This document shows positions 14,501 through 23,859 of a DNA stretch of 64,000 nt, piece by piece. The notes below the pieces were generated by a model that worked only from the letters and a program-made list of their open reading frames with translations, had not been told where the DNA came from and ran no database searches. Within the stretch, counting starts at the first letter, position 1; every line of letters begins with the position of its first letter. Source of the DNA: Branchiostoma floridae (taxonomy: Eukaryota; Chordata; Leptocardii; Amphioxiformes; Branchiostomatidae); contig NC_049991.1 of the NCBI RefSeq assembly GCF_000003815.2, positions 12,754,470 to 12,818,469 on the forward strand, given 5' to 3'. A program made the translations under genes and the position numbers.

Positions 14501-17500
14501 ACCAATCAATTTTGACAGCACTACCGGGCCGAGCTGTCTGACATGTCTGAGGAGAAACTATCTCTTAAGAACTGTAAAAGAATTCAAATTTAGTTAAATT
14601 AATACTAAAATGTACATTTACAAATGCATGGATTAATTTTTTTTGTGTCAGATTCTGGTTTAAACTAATGTAGTCAATTATATATTAATTATGTGCGATG
14701 TTTTCACATAATTTTGTTACTTCACACGAAAACAGCTCCACCGTAGTCTTTTCAACATGAATGACTCATACTCTGATCAATGCCCACATCTTATTTGTCT
14801 AAAGCTATTCCGAAGAACAATTAATAATAAAGTTTACTACTGTCCCTATTAGAAGTGCCTCACACATATCCACGTGGCCACACACACTGCGTATTTTGGG
14901 GTCAACGACCTAACTTTAATATGCGCTGCATGGAATGCCGAAAACTTCCGATGAATCAAATCAATCCAACCTACAGTTTCCCATTTCAGAGTACATGTAT
15001 ATAAATACAAAATTAGTGTTGGGGATTACATTTTTGAAAAAAAAATCAAGGCGCTAATCATGAGTGCCAGGTATACAGTTCTCGAACAGGACCTTCGTTT
15101 CTGTAACCTCTACTCGAATACCAAAAAGCATTAAGTTCTTACAGTGAGGACACGGCGCGGCTCATTATCGGCAGCACTGAAATCTGGTGTTCACCGAAAA
15201 CATTACGCCGTGTTTGCGTTTTCGAATTTCCGAAACTATGGCAATGTTTGCGATATTAGTACTACTGTAATTTGTTGGGTCAGCCTACATGAGAAATGCA
15301 CTTAAATTACTCCTGCGATAGCAAGCCATCTTGTTTATATTTGGTATACTCGAAACCCCCAAAACCAACCTCCGGACCGGACAGGGCAGCGGTTTCCGCC
15401 GACCGACCGGGCAGCCGTTTCCGCCAACCCTCAGCCTGGCAGGTGGGCACGAAGCCACCGGGGAAGGTCTTCCTGGTCTGGAGGAGCCTCAGGCAGGGGG
15501 GAACAGTGGTCACACCTGTGGTGAAAAAAAAAAGAAGACTTAAATCAAGGACGTTGCTTAAATGTCCTAGGATATTTGATCTTGTAGGCCAGCTGGGAGA
15601 AAGTTAGGTAACATTATGAAACTAAGATGACGACACAAAAAAAGGGAGATGAAAATATTCAATATTAGTAACGTTACACATTTTGAAAGTAAGAATATTT
15701 TGTGAAATGTGAGAGATATAATTATTCATACAATTATCCATACAATTATACAGCCTAACAACATTATAATGCTATAAAATGGTGAATACGAGTACAGTAA
15801 ATCAATTTTGATACAAAAAGGTAATATTACATGTTGAATGACTGAATTGTCATTTAAATGATTGAAATATAAACAAATTCAAATCTATTTGCTGGGGCAA
15901 CGTCGGAAGGCAAAACGTTTTAACATGTGAAGGTAGGACATTGCCACTCACCCTCAGTAGTGTAAGTGCTGGACTCGGTGTACTGGGTGGTGGTCTCAGG
16001 GGTGTAGGGAGTGGTGGTCTCGGTGAAGGGAGTGTACTCGGTGGTGGTCATGTACTGGCTGCAGTCGGGGTAGCCGAAAGTCAGGGTATCTGGAGAGACG
16101 GAGAGAAGACGCAAGTTTTTGAGCAAATCTCGTAAACATCTTCATGTCTTGGCAAGCTAGTTTTTGACCTTTGACCTCAGCATCTTGGTCCTGATTACCC
16201 AAATATTTGTCATACTTTACGCTTAACGATATATGTCACCGTCGAACCGTTACAGTTTTATACAAATTGAAAATCGTAATGTTAGTTTATTCAACTTTCT
16301 GTTTATTCTGTGTATTGCATGTATCTACATGTACTTCATAGTAAAATATAACAGACTAACGTTACATAATTAACATACCTGAGAATATTACTTCAATATG
16401 TTATGTCATATTATGTTTGACATATATGATGTTAGTGCCTACCCTTGATGCGCTGCCCAGTGGGAGTGACGCAGTAGCAGACACCCAGTTCCTTGTGGCA
16501 CTGCTCGGGCTGGTAGTAGCCGTTAGGCAGGCACTTTGGCGGGAAGGTTCCCTTCAGCTGGCGGCTGCCGGTCTGGTACTTAACCAGCTCTTGGGTGCAG
16601 GGGCCTGGGATAGCAACAAAACTTAGTGTTAAATTTCTAGGCATTTTGAGACTTAAATACGAATTCTCCACCAATTTACAAATGAAAATATCACTTTCAT
16701 GAGAAGTCATTATGAAAGATAATCATTCTTTTTAAGAAAACTTAATCAGAGGTTAGGTCATGTGAGCTTGGTATACCAACGTTCCGGTAAATGACTTACC
16801 AACGGGACGGCAAGGGGTCGTAGAGCACTGGATGATTCCAGCGTTGCAGGTGCTAAATAATGAGTAGATAAGTGTTGGTAAAGAAACAAATCTTCTTATC
16901 TTCAGCATACAACATAACGAACAAAATTACATACACGCGCGTTCTGCCAAAGTAACCAAACGTTGGATCTATGCAGCATGACACAAGCAAAATTTTCATG
17001 AAATTTTGTTGAGAGCAACAGTCATCATTGCAGCAGCGCAGTGCATACAGAACAAATACATGTAGTAAGAAAACACAATACATCTTCAGTGCCATTTATC
17101 AGGAGTATTGACAAATGTTATTTTACCAGATGTTGCAGTCCTGAGTGAAGATCTCGCCGGCGCGGTAGGAGGTCTTGGTGGTGCGGTTGTAGCAGGTGGT
17201 GTGGGTGGGGTAGGGCACCTCAGGGGCGCAGTACTTGCGGGTGCAAGACCACTCACCATCGGTACAGATGCTGAAAGAAGTAAATATTCTTTTTCAAAAT
17301 TTTTAAAAATGCAAGAAAGACAGAGCTGTAGAAAAAATCTACAAAAACCATCAAAGAATTACTTAGACTTGCTTCCATTGCTCAACAATCGCACAAGGTA
17401 CAGTGTAAGGCAACCAATAACAACTACTAGCTATATATAGACAAGACTACGAGGCTACATACAGAACAACATGATATTATCGCTAACAGTGACATGACAA

Positions 17501-20500
17501 TATTATCGATGACATGAGCGTAACAATTTCACACCAAAAATTATTTCTCCGACTTACCAAGTGTTGCATCCCTGCTGGACAGTCTCGGTGCTGCGGTAGG
17601 TCCTGCGGCCCATGGTGCAGGTCTTGGGACGGCGGGGCTCGGGGGTGCAGGGCTTGCGGGTGCAGTCCCACTTGCCGTAGGTGCAGACACTTCAGGTTTG
17701 GGAAGCACAGACTCAAATCAGCCGCAGAACCCAATAGTTTGCATTTATGTATCTTTCAGAATATCATTTAACGTTGTTTTTTTGTGTTCAACACTTTTAA
17801 GTCAACTCCAAACTGGCAGATGCTGGAGCTGGACTTTTAACAGGCAGAACAGTGACCAACGCTAACACTTTCTGAGTCCAGCGTTTTGAAAGCTTGTACT
17901 ACTTTCCTGAACAACACCTGAACCCCATGATAAAGGTTTAACAAAGAAAAGTTTGATAGAGAAGAATTGGATTTCGTAGTACACACCAAATGTTGCAGTC
18001 CTTCTGGAAGGTCTCGCCCTCCTGGAACTCGTTGCCGCGGCGATCGTAGCAGACCTCCTGAGTGGTGGGCTCGTAGGTGGGTGGGCAGATCATCTTGGTG
18101 CAGCTGAACTGGCCGTCCACGCAGATGCTGAAGAAAGAAAATACAATCATCATATATCTTAGATTCAAATAGTGGCCGCACTTCGAGAAATTCCGGTTTT
18201 GTGTGAGACAATTTCTCATGAACAACAAAAAGAAACATATCTACCAATGACACAGGTGCATGCTAATTCAAGAGTATTAGAGTACATAACCTGTAGCGAC
18301 TGAAGTGGATATCACATGATATTGTAAATGCTACTAAGACGACCGTACCAAGTGTTGCATCCCTTCTTGATGGTCTGTCCCTGCTGGTAGATCTTTCCGC
18401 GAACGGTGCAGACCTGGGCTGTAATGTGGACAGAGCAAAGAATACGTTGAATGTGAATTGTTGTAGCAGAAAACGGCAACTACAAGGGTTTTGTAATGAG
18501 AACAGCAATCATTCTATATCTTCCATCTACCAGAATGTAAGGCAACTGTACGGATTAGGCAAACCGCGAATCTGAAGATGACACTTACGCTTGCTCTCGC
18601 ACTCGGGCTTCCTCTCACAGGACCAGCCACCCTTGGTCTGGCAGGTGCTTTAGTCACGGTGAAAACAAAATTAGAACAACGTCAGCATTTGTGAAGAGGT
18701 TGATTTAACAAAAGAATAAATTGCACATGCAGAGTCGAATGATTAAAACTGAAAGTGCCGATGAACACATGAAGCCAGTTTTGACTAACCAGATCTCGCA
18801 GCCGATGGTCTTGACCTCTCCAATCTCGTAGAACTCAGACCCGTAAACACAGATATCTGCAAACAGAAAATCAGGATATCGATGAAGCACCGGGTACATT
18901 ACTTTTGACTGTTGAATGGGACAATTCTTAAAGGTGATCCCCATCGGTCTAATCATATTTGACATATCTTTTTTTCGGTAAAGATGATATGACAATGTCG
19001 TGGCCACAGGAACCAGGTCTTGCTCATATATACATCTGACGATACAGAATGTCGAGGCTAATTGAAGTACTTACCATCATAGGGGGTTGTGGTGACGGGG
19101 GTGATTGCTGCAAAGGATATAAAAAGTCACACTTAGTAAAATGCTTCAGTGATTGCATAAAGTTTGAACACGTCACTATCATGGAAGAAATGATCGTATA
19201 CATAAGGAATACCAGCAGGTGAAGAACTATTGACTAAAAGAGTTGAACGTACGTGTGGTGGTGGGGGTCTCGGTGGTGGTGTACTCACAGGGAAGCTCGT
19301 CACAGGCCCACTTGCCGTTGCTCAAGCACTCGCTGTACACATGACAAATTAATATGATTATACGCATAAAGAAAGTTATATATCAAATGTTATGATTTGT
19401 GGTGATGAAGATAAAGATATCTTAGTTACCATTACAAAGTTATGCATAGACGAGTCATCGTGTTGAAGATTTTCGACATAACTAGCTTGAAGTCTTTGTC
19501 CAGATATCTTTAACGGTTGAGCCATATCCTAGGCCTACCATGTCTGGCACTTGTCCCTGGTGTTCTGCTGGACGGTCTCACGGGGCATAAACTCCTTGCC
19601 CTGGTAGGTGCAGATCTTGCCGCGGCCCTGGGTCTTGCAGGGGCAGAGGAAGCGCACGCGGTAGTCCTGGCACCTCACGGACCTGTCCTTCTGGTACCTG
19701 CGAGTACGAAGCGGGGTTGATTTGCATAAGACTGACTGGCAGTACATAAGTAGGCGTTCTCATGGAGGACATAACAGACTTATTCGCAGAAAAATTCCGT
19801 ACCTGTTGGATCCGAATGTAATTCTGCAACGTCGACGGAAAGTTAGCCTTTTTGTTCTAAGATTTCTGCAAAGGTTGACTACTAGTAATGTTTTAACTCT
19901 TGGGCTTCCTGGCGCTTTGTTCACAAATGCTAACATTTAAATGTATCTTCATGATCATGTCTCTTTTTCCAATATTCTCACCTGTTGTCACAGATGAGAC
20001 CGACGCGGCGGTCACAGGTGACGTTCTGGGTGGTCTGGCGCAGGGGGACACCGGCGGATGTCTGGCACTCAATGGCCTCGGGGACGGAGTGCTTGCAGAT
20101 GCCAATCCTGTGGGGGGAAACACTCTGTTAAAGGCCTGGTGTTGTAAACATGGCTGTGGTACGTTCCTGTCTTTTGTTACTAAAAGAAAAAAAATTCTTA
20201 AAGCTAGATTTTTTTACCACAGGCCCTCCAGCTCTACCTCATCGAAGTGTCTCAACATATTCATATCCCCTCGAAATACAGTAATCCTGGATCAAGTTCG
20301 CATTTTGGATACGGAACATGACTGATGAAGGGCGGCGAGATCGACTGAAAATTCGTGGTGAGCGTAGAGTCTTTTTTTTTAAAACAAAGCTCAAACTTTT
20401 CAACAAAAGAAGAGAACGCTCTCGTCATTGATTACAGACGTGATAGGTAATTCTTGCACTTACCAATTATTGCATTAAGTTTGAATATATGTCCAATTAA

Positions 20501-23500
20501 GGATAATAAACGGTCACTCACTCCTTCCTGAGGCTGAAGATGGTCTCGAAGTCACCCTTGCCGGTGTGCGGGACATCGTTGTTGATGTACTCGGTCCAGC
20601 ACAGGCCCTTCTTCACCTTCTCGCAGCGGGGACCCTCCAGCCCAGGCTGGCACTGGCACTGGTCAGGGGCGACACAGACACCGCCGTTCTGGCACTCCTT
20701 CCTGCAGACGGCTGTCATGGAGAAAACACCCATAAGTGACCAACTGTGAGGAAACGTTGAGCCATAGCCTTTTTTTTGTGAATTGCCGAAGTATGACCAA
20801 CTATGACTCGCGAATCCAGTTCAACAATTTCATTTGAACCGGAGTCAGCGTTTCGGTCTTCTACTTCCCTACGTACGGCTGTAGAAGACATCGTGTCAGA
20901 TCAAACTGGATTAAAACTTTTAACTTGTAAAAACAACTATCTAAAATCTTAAGAAGATGATGATAAGGCATCTGAAGATGGGAGACCACTTACGAATCTG
21001 GCATCCGGTCTCAACATCGCCAGTCCAGCCCCTGCAGCACTTGTAGGCGGTGATTGGTTCTCTGTGAAGTGTAAGTTGGGTTTATGAACTTTCAAGACAT
21101 AGCATACTACGGGAAGGTCTTAAAGGAATTGATGATAAGGTGCAGAAGATAAGGCCGAGCAAGCTGTTTTGTCTTACAGCAACGTCCATGTGAAGTATAT
21201 GAACGGGTTACCGTACAAAGGTAATGATAATGTTGTTACTTTGACTACTTTTCCATGCACGTGTCCAATTTATTAATAGTGGCAAAGGTGAAGGTCACAG
21301 CAAAATGCGTAAAGTTATCGGTACCGCCAAAACTTTCTTACACAACAAACCCATTAAATGTTTGAATGTGCATTTCATATATTGCCTCAATCCATAAAGG
21401 TGCCAAACCTACCTCCTGCCGTGCCTGGGTGTCTTGGTATAGGAGCAGACCCTCCCGCTCCTACAGTGTTATGAGAGACATGAAATATTATTGTATCAGG
21501 TAGAAAGCATGCTTCCAATACAAAAATTCCTAATATTCATAGTACCCTAGATGGATTCAGCAGTGGTGTGGGAAATGCGACAACTATCTTGCCTATAGAC
21601 ATAGGCATGTTGAGGTTAGAATGTACTAGACGGATCGGTCGATTGGATTCGACCTTGAGTTGACAGCCACGTGATTCCCATTTCTTACACTTTCAATAAG
21701 ACAGGCTGTTGGAATGATTTATTAGTTTTCGATGGCCAAAGTGCAAATAACCTTGGCAATTAAAAATGAAATCTTCGAGTTGTGTAAACACCGATGTGTC
21801 ATACTGTCAATTATGTCAATTGAAGCTGGTACGGGGATTTCAATGTGAGTTACATAAGACACATAAGACGAATTAGCAAAGAAAGAGCTAGAACGACATC
21901 GGATCAAGAAACCTTTGCTCAGTAAATCAAAGGTTATGCACATGTTTGTTAATCATAGGTTACAGCGCTGTAAAGTCCATTTGGGGGGCGGTGAAACGTT
22001 TGCTAAGTGAGTTCAAAAGTCCGTTTAAAAGGTTCCAATCTCGTAACGCAAACAGTTCTTGCATCATGTTGAGATAGTTGTCTCGGAGATTGAACACCTG
22101 GATGGACACAGGGTGCTACAATCGCTCGATTTGTGTATTTAACTCCCGCTGAGTTCTACACGCCCAACGATACATTTCACGCATACATGTAACAGTTACC
22201 TGAGGGAGGTTTGGAAAGCACATGCAGAGTAGGATTCCATGTAATATCCTCAAGAGATGTACATGACTCTATCTATTCTAGCCCGGGCGAAGGATATTTA
22301 ACTTACTTCGCTTGTTGTTTATTCAACATTTCACGCATACTGTAACAGTTACCTGAGGGAGGTTTGGGAAGCACATACAGAGTAGGACTCCATGTAATAT
22401 CCTCAAGAGGTGTACATCACTACTCTATCTATCTATCCTCGTATTCAGTCTTCGACGAAGAATATTTAACTCATTTCGCGTGTTGTTTATTCAACATTTT
22501 AGCCTTATCAGATATTCACGAATAGCCAGCAAATATCTACCATGTTACACAAGCCAAAGAGTTGCCGCCGCAAGATATACGCGATGTTTAAGACACAGAT
22601 GTTTTGTTAGTTTTCTTATTAATCTGTGAGCTACACAGAGAGGATGTGTCCGTACCAGGTTGGGTCGGTGGTGTAGGGGATGTCGGTGGTTGTCATGGTA
22701 ACCTGTGTCTCGGTGGTGGTGGGTTCCTCCTCCCACTCCCAGTACTTGATGACCTTGGCTTGCGCCAAGACGACGAAGCACAGAAACAGAAGCACCTGTG
22801 GGTAGATTCGCGCGGAACTTTTATAGACTTGAACTAACTTTTTGGTCAATATAACTTTATTGCGCAACAATTGTACATAGTACAAAGCATGGCACCTACT
22901 AATACAAAACTACTGTATACATAACTATAAGGTTAATCTACATGATACAAAGGTGCATAAGTATGGGATGGAAATGGTCTTTTACAATCATTGGAGGGAT
23001 TTCTAGCGTCTAGACAGTCTTTGATATATTTTCCTATGTATAGCATGCAGGGGTATCACAAAGTCATAATATATTTGAATGGAGAGATTTTCGATGATTT
23101 AAACCTATTCGTATTCACAGTAAGTACNNNNNNNNNNNNNNNNNNNNNNNNNNNNNNNNNNNNNNNNNNNNNNNNNNNNNNNNNNNNNNNNNNNNNNNNN
23201 NNNNNNNNNNNNNNNNNNNNNNNNNNNGGTGACTTTTTTTCTTGTCAAATACAGAGCTGACCTTATATCAAATCGTCATCTTACTCGTAGAATTCCTAAC
23301 GGATCACCCGTTAGTGTGATCATTTCGTGCACTAAGGTTTTCTACACAAGTTTGGTATCGTATAGACATAGTTTCAGAAGACACAGCCGACGCCTACCCT
23401 AAAAAGAGTGCCTACAACATTTTTTGCATTGATATCAAAGCTGCAAAAACTTAACTTTGCTTTTTTGAACTACACAAGGCGATAAACATGTACATATATA

Positions 23501-23754
23501 CACACTTATAAAAGGTAAGTGTCACATCGAGCAATATCTACATTGGCTGTTTACGATGGATAGTGCATAACCATTGAAGCGATTAGTTTATAAGACTTTT
23601 CAGGCTAGTACTAGTATTTACCCTTCTTTCCAATACTGATCGGCATAAGGTCACTAGCAACCAATTTGGCCTCTCTCTCCCAATTTTTGAAAGCAAAGTG
23701 TTATAGCCATCATTACTAACTCATCTCTAAAATATAGCTTGCCCCTACCTTCAT
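305..23754 (-). CDS. Giant secreted modular matrix/mucin-like protein (EMI-EGF-CysD-VWC-Tg1-VWC)
   Basis: A 52-exon gene read on the minus strand. Exon 1 is ATG AAG followed by GTAGGG (23754-23749). Exon 2 starts at 22795 and completes the signal peptide MKVLLFLCFVVLAQA. All exons have AG/GT borders and matching phases, and they sum to 5,727 nt (1,908 aa plus stop) when the transposon in exon 19 is left out. Order of parts: signal peptide, EMI-like segment, EGF, CysD (Mucin2_WxxW), 6 VWC-like modules, 7 thyroglobulin type-1 domains with Thr/Glu/Tyr-rich linkers, 13 VWC-like modules, C-terminal Cys-rich domain. There is no membrane segment after the signal peptide, so secretion is inferred. 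I do not know a named family with this architecture, so no symbol is given. The last exon (stop at 307-305) is the least certain piece. Exon coordinates are in the block entries. Confidence 0.85.
499..656 (-). other. C-terminal Cys-rich domain exon (CPAYPGAVC type)
   Basis: This 158-nt exon has a good acceptor (gttcacag) and donor (gtaagt). It encodes ETCPNGEPLVECFVDPC followed by CPAYPGAVCVPNYCGSC and ends VVCE in phase 0. The spacing resembles a small Cys-rich unit I recall from the ends or middles of other secreted animal proteins, but I cannot name the family. The next exon must start in phase 0; both candidate acceptors downstream (exon edges 310 and 355) lead to a stop within ten codons, so this is probably the last structured domain. 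Confidence 0.75.
5491..5572. repeat. (CA)n microsatellite
   Basis: Imperfect CA dinucleotide run in the intron between exons 5328-5416 and 5635-5707. Confidence 0.9.
6344..6585. repeat. Interspersed repeat, copy 1 (intron)
   Basis: Shares long near-identical stretches with 13590-13885: ccatagcatrtccaggtcaa, then gggcccaaaattg, ccttcatcttcccaac, agttatgctga and ctggaaacacagaca. Both copies lie in introns of the giant gene in the same orientation. No TIR or coding capacity was found. Confidence 0.75.
6967..7120 (-). other. Duplicated, mutually exclusive 50-nt exons
   Basis: Two 50-nt exons lie at 7071-7120 and 6967-7016, separated by only 54 nt. They share their acceptor region and their first 19 coding bases, so both begin TCTPYG, but then differ (GRCTLKGCPQ versus PSCTEMACLS). 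Each needs two bases from the previous exon and hands on one, so using both in tandem shifts the frame. Using either one keeps the frame and completes the second half of the same VWC-like module (exon 7488-7560 upstream, 6708-6780 downstream). Confidence 0.8.
9337..9499. mobile_element. MITE with TACAGTAGAAG ends, copy 1
   Basis: The element starts TACAGTAGAAGACAGTTAAT and ends GGCTTCTACTGTA, an inverted pair. It shares its left half (cacacttctgttrattgca, then tggaat) with the longer element at 34487-34997. It lies in the intron before exon 9157-9316. Confidence 0.7.
11739..11866 (-). pseudogene. Truncated tandem copy of the Thr-Glu-Tyr linker exon
   Basis: The segment 11751-11866 is a diverged copy of 11622-11738, covering the acceptor end of exon 11522-11641 and its upstream intron. 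The copy keeps the acceptor and codes GTEYTPYT, then runs into a stop and has no donor site. It is best read as a dead partial exon left by a tandem duplication of about 125 bp. Confidence 0.7.
12780..13147 (-). mobile_element. tRNA-derived SINE in an intron
   Basis: On the minus strand the element starts GGGACCGCATGGCGCAGCGG at 13144. It has an A-box-like TGGCGCAGCGG (13135-13125) and a B-box GGTTTGAATCC (13092-13082), the internal pol III promoter of a tRNA-like head, followed by a tRNA-unrelated body to about 12780. The spacing of the boxes fits a tRNA head. The 3' limit is approximate and no target duplication was fixed. Confidence 0.7.
13590..13885. repeat. Interspersed repeat, copy 2 (intron)
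   Basis: Second copy of the family at 6344-6585, ending in a segment matching tttttcatggag. It carries an extra segment with a small palindrome, gcttttatcaggctgataaaagc, around 13801-13823. Confidence 0.75.
14145..15430. mobile_element. 1,286-bp long-TIR DNA transposon inside a Tg1 exon (Mutator-like by TSD)
   Basis: The ends 14145-14229 and 15346-15430 are inverted copies of each other, 85 bp with three mismatches. Both begin GGGTTGGCGGAAACGGCTGC, and a roughly 25-bp unit occurs twice in each TIR. The element is flanked by the 10-bp direct repeat TCAGCCTGGC (14135-14144 and 15431-15440). Long TIRs and a 9-10 bp target duplication suggest a Mutator-like superfamily, though no transposase ORF is visible, so it is probably non-autonomous. 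Removing the element and one target copy restores a perfect Tg1 exon of 213 nt (C-Q-A-D-G-S-Y-H-P-T-Q-C). The close TIR match suggests a young insertion. Confidence 0.88.
16800..19697 (-). other. VWC-like block 1: six two-exon cysteine modules
   Basis: Exons in gene order after 19539-19697: 19253-19332, 19075-19107 (Thr/Pro linker), 18790-18856, 18589-18647, 18349-18418, 17987-18127, 17558-17689, 17127-17270, 16800-16852. Each module follows the pattern C-x3-G-x2-(F/Y)-x2-G-(E/Q)...GC(N/E)xC-x-C-x4-G-x-W-x-C-x5-C, which resembles von Willebrand type C domains. A phase-2 intron cuts each module at its central CxxCxC, and phase-1 introns separate modules. Exons 17987-18127, 17558-17689 and 17127-17270 join the second half of one module to the first half of the next, as if the phase-1 intron had been lost or never gained there. 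Such modules bind growth factors or matrix in known proteins; binding here is untested. Confidence 0.8.
22173..22499. repeat. Tandem duplication in intron 2 of the giant gene (about 155-170 bp units)
   Basis: Copy 1 (22173-22326) and copy 2 (22327-22499) both begin catttcacgcata, share gtaacagttacctgagggag and tccatgtaatatcctcaaga, and end near tgttgtttattcaacattt. Copy 2 has an expanded tatc run. Nothing coding is seen. Confidence 0.85.
23128..23227. other. Assembly gap (100 N)
   Basis: Exactly 100 N, inside intron 1 of the giant gene. The round size suggests an arbitrary gap length. Confidence 0.97.
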
Positions 23755-23842
23755 GTTTCTGAGTATTGCACTCTTCTCCTGTGGTGAGAACTAGTGACAA
23801 CTATGGTCCAGGATGGCAATGCTAATTTTCTCGGTGGCCCAG

Positions 23843-23851
23843 CTATTTATA
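23843..23851 (-). promoter_or_regulatory. TATA box of the giant modular gene
   Basis: The minus strand reads TATAAATAG here, 89 nt before the ATG at 23754. A start near 23820 would give a 5' leader of about 65 nt. The spacing to the only in-phase signal-peptide start supports it. Confidence 0.7.
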
Positions 23852-23859
23852 CAGGGACA

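Larger units (their letters stand above)
9157..16604 (-). other. Thyroglobulin type-1 block: seven Tg1 domains with Thr-Glu-Tyr repeats
   Basis: Exons in gene order: 16443-16604 and 15952-16089 (Tg1-1 plus linker), 15431-15515 joined to 14007-14134 (Tg1-2, split by a transposon), 13231-13482 (Tg1-3), 12201-12440 (Tg1-4), 11522-11641 (linker), 10990-11190 (Tg1-5), 10251-10769 (Cys/Pro repeats plus Tg1-6), 9711-9916 (linker), 9157-9316 (Tg1-7). The Tg1 signature is clear: C-x2-DGxFxPxQC, then CYCV or CFCV and G...GT, then PDC. Nearly all these exons are phase 1-1, so they can be skipped or shuffled in frame. Linkers are built from TTTEYTP-type units with at least 15 Glu-Tyr pairs. Exon 10251-10769 also carries six copies of a GEECTT unit. 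Tg1 domains often inhibit cysteine proteases or bind matrix; no function is shown here. Confidence 0.88.
19539..23754 (-). other. N-terminal block: signal peptide, EMI-like, EGF, CysD domain exons
   Basis: Exons in gene order: 23749-23754, 22656-22795, 21413-21460, 20994-21061, 20522-20711, 19982-20107, 19539-19697. The mature start KVIKYWEWEEEP is followed by a Thr-rich stretch. The next two exons carry CSYTKTPRHGRR and YKCCRGWTGD, which resembles the end of an EMI domain but is short. Exon 20522-20711 encodes an EGF domain (CRKECQNGGVC, CQCQPGLEGPRCE) and then CWTEYINNDVP, the start of a CysD (WxxW) domain. That domain continues with GICKHSVPEAIECQT, CDRRVGLICDN and CQDYRVRFLC in the next two exons. 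The usual WxxW tryptophan pair reads W-T-E-Y here. The last exon also starts the first VWC-like module. Confidence 0.85.
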
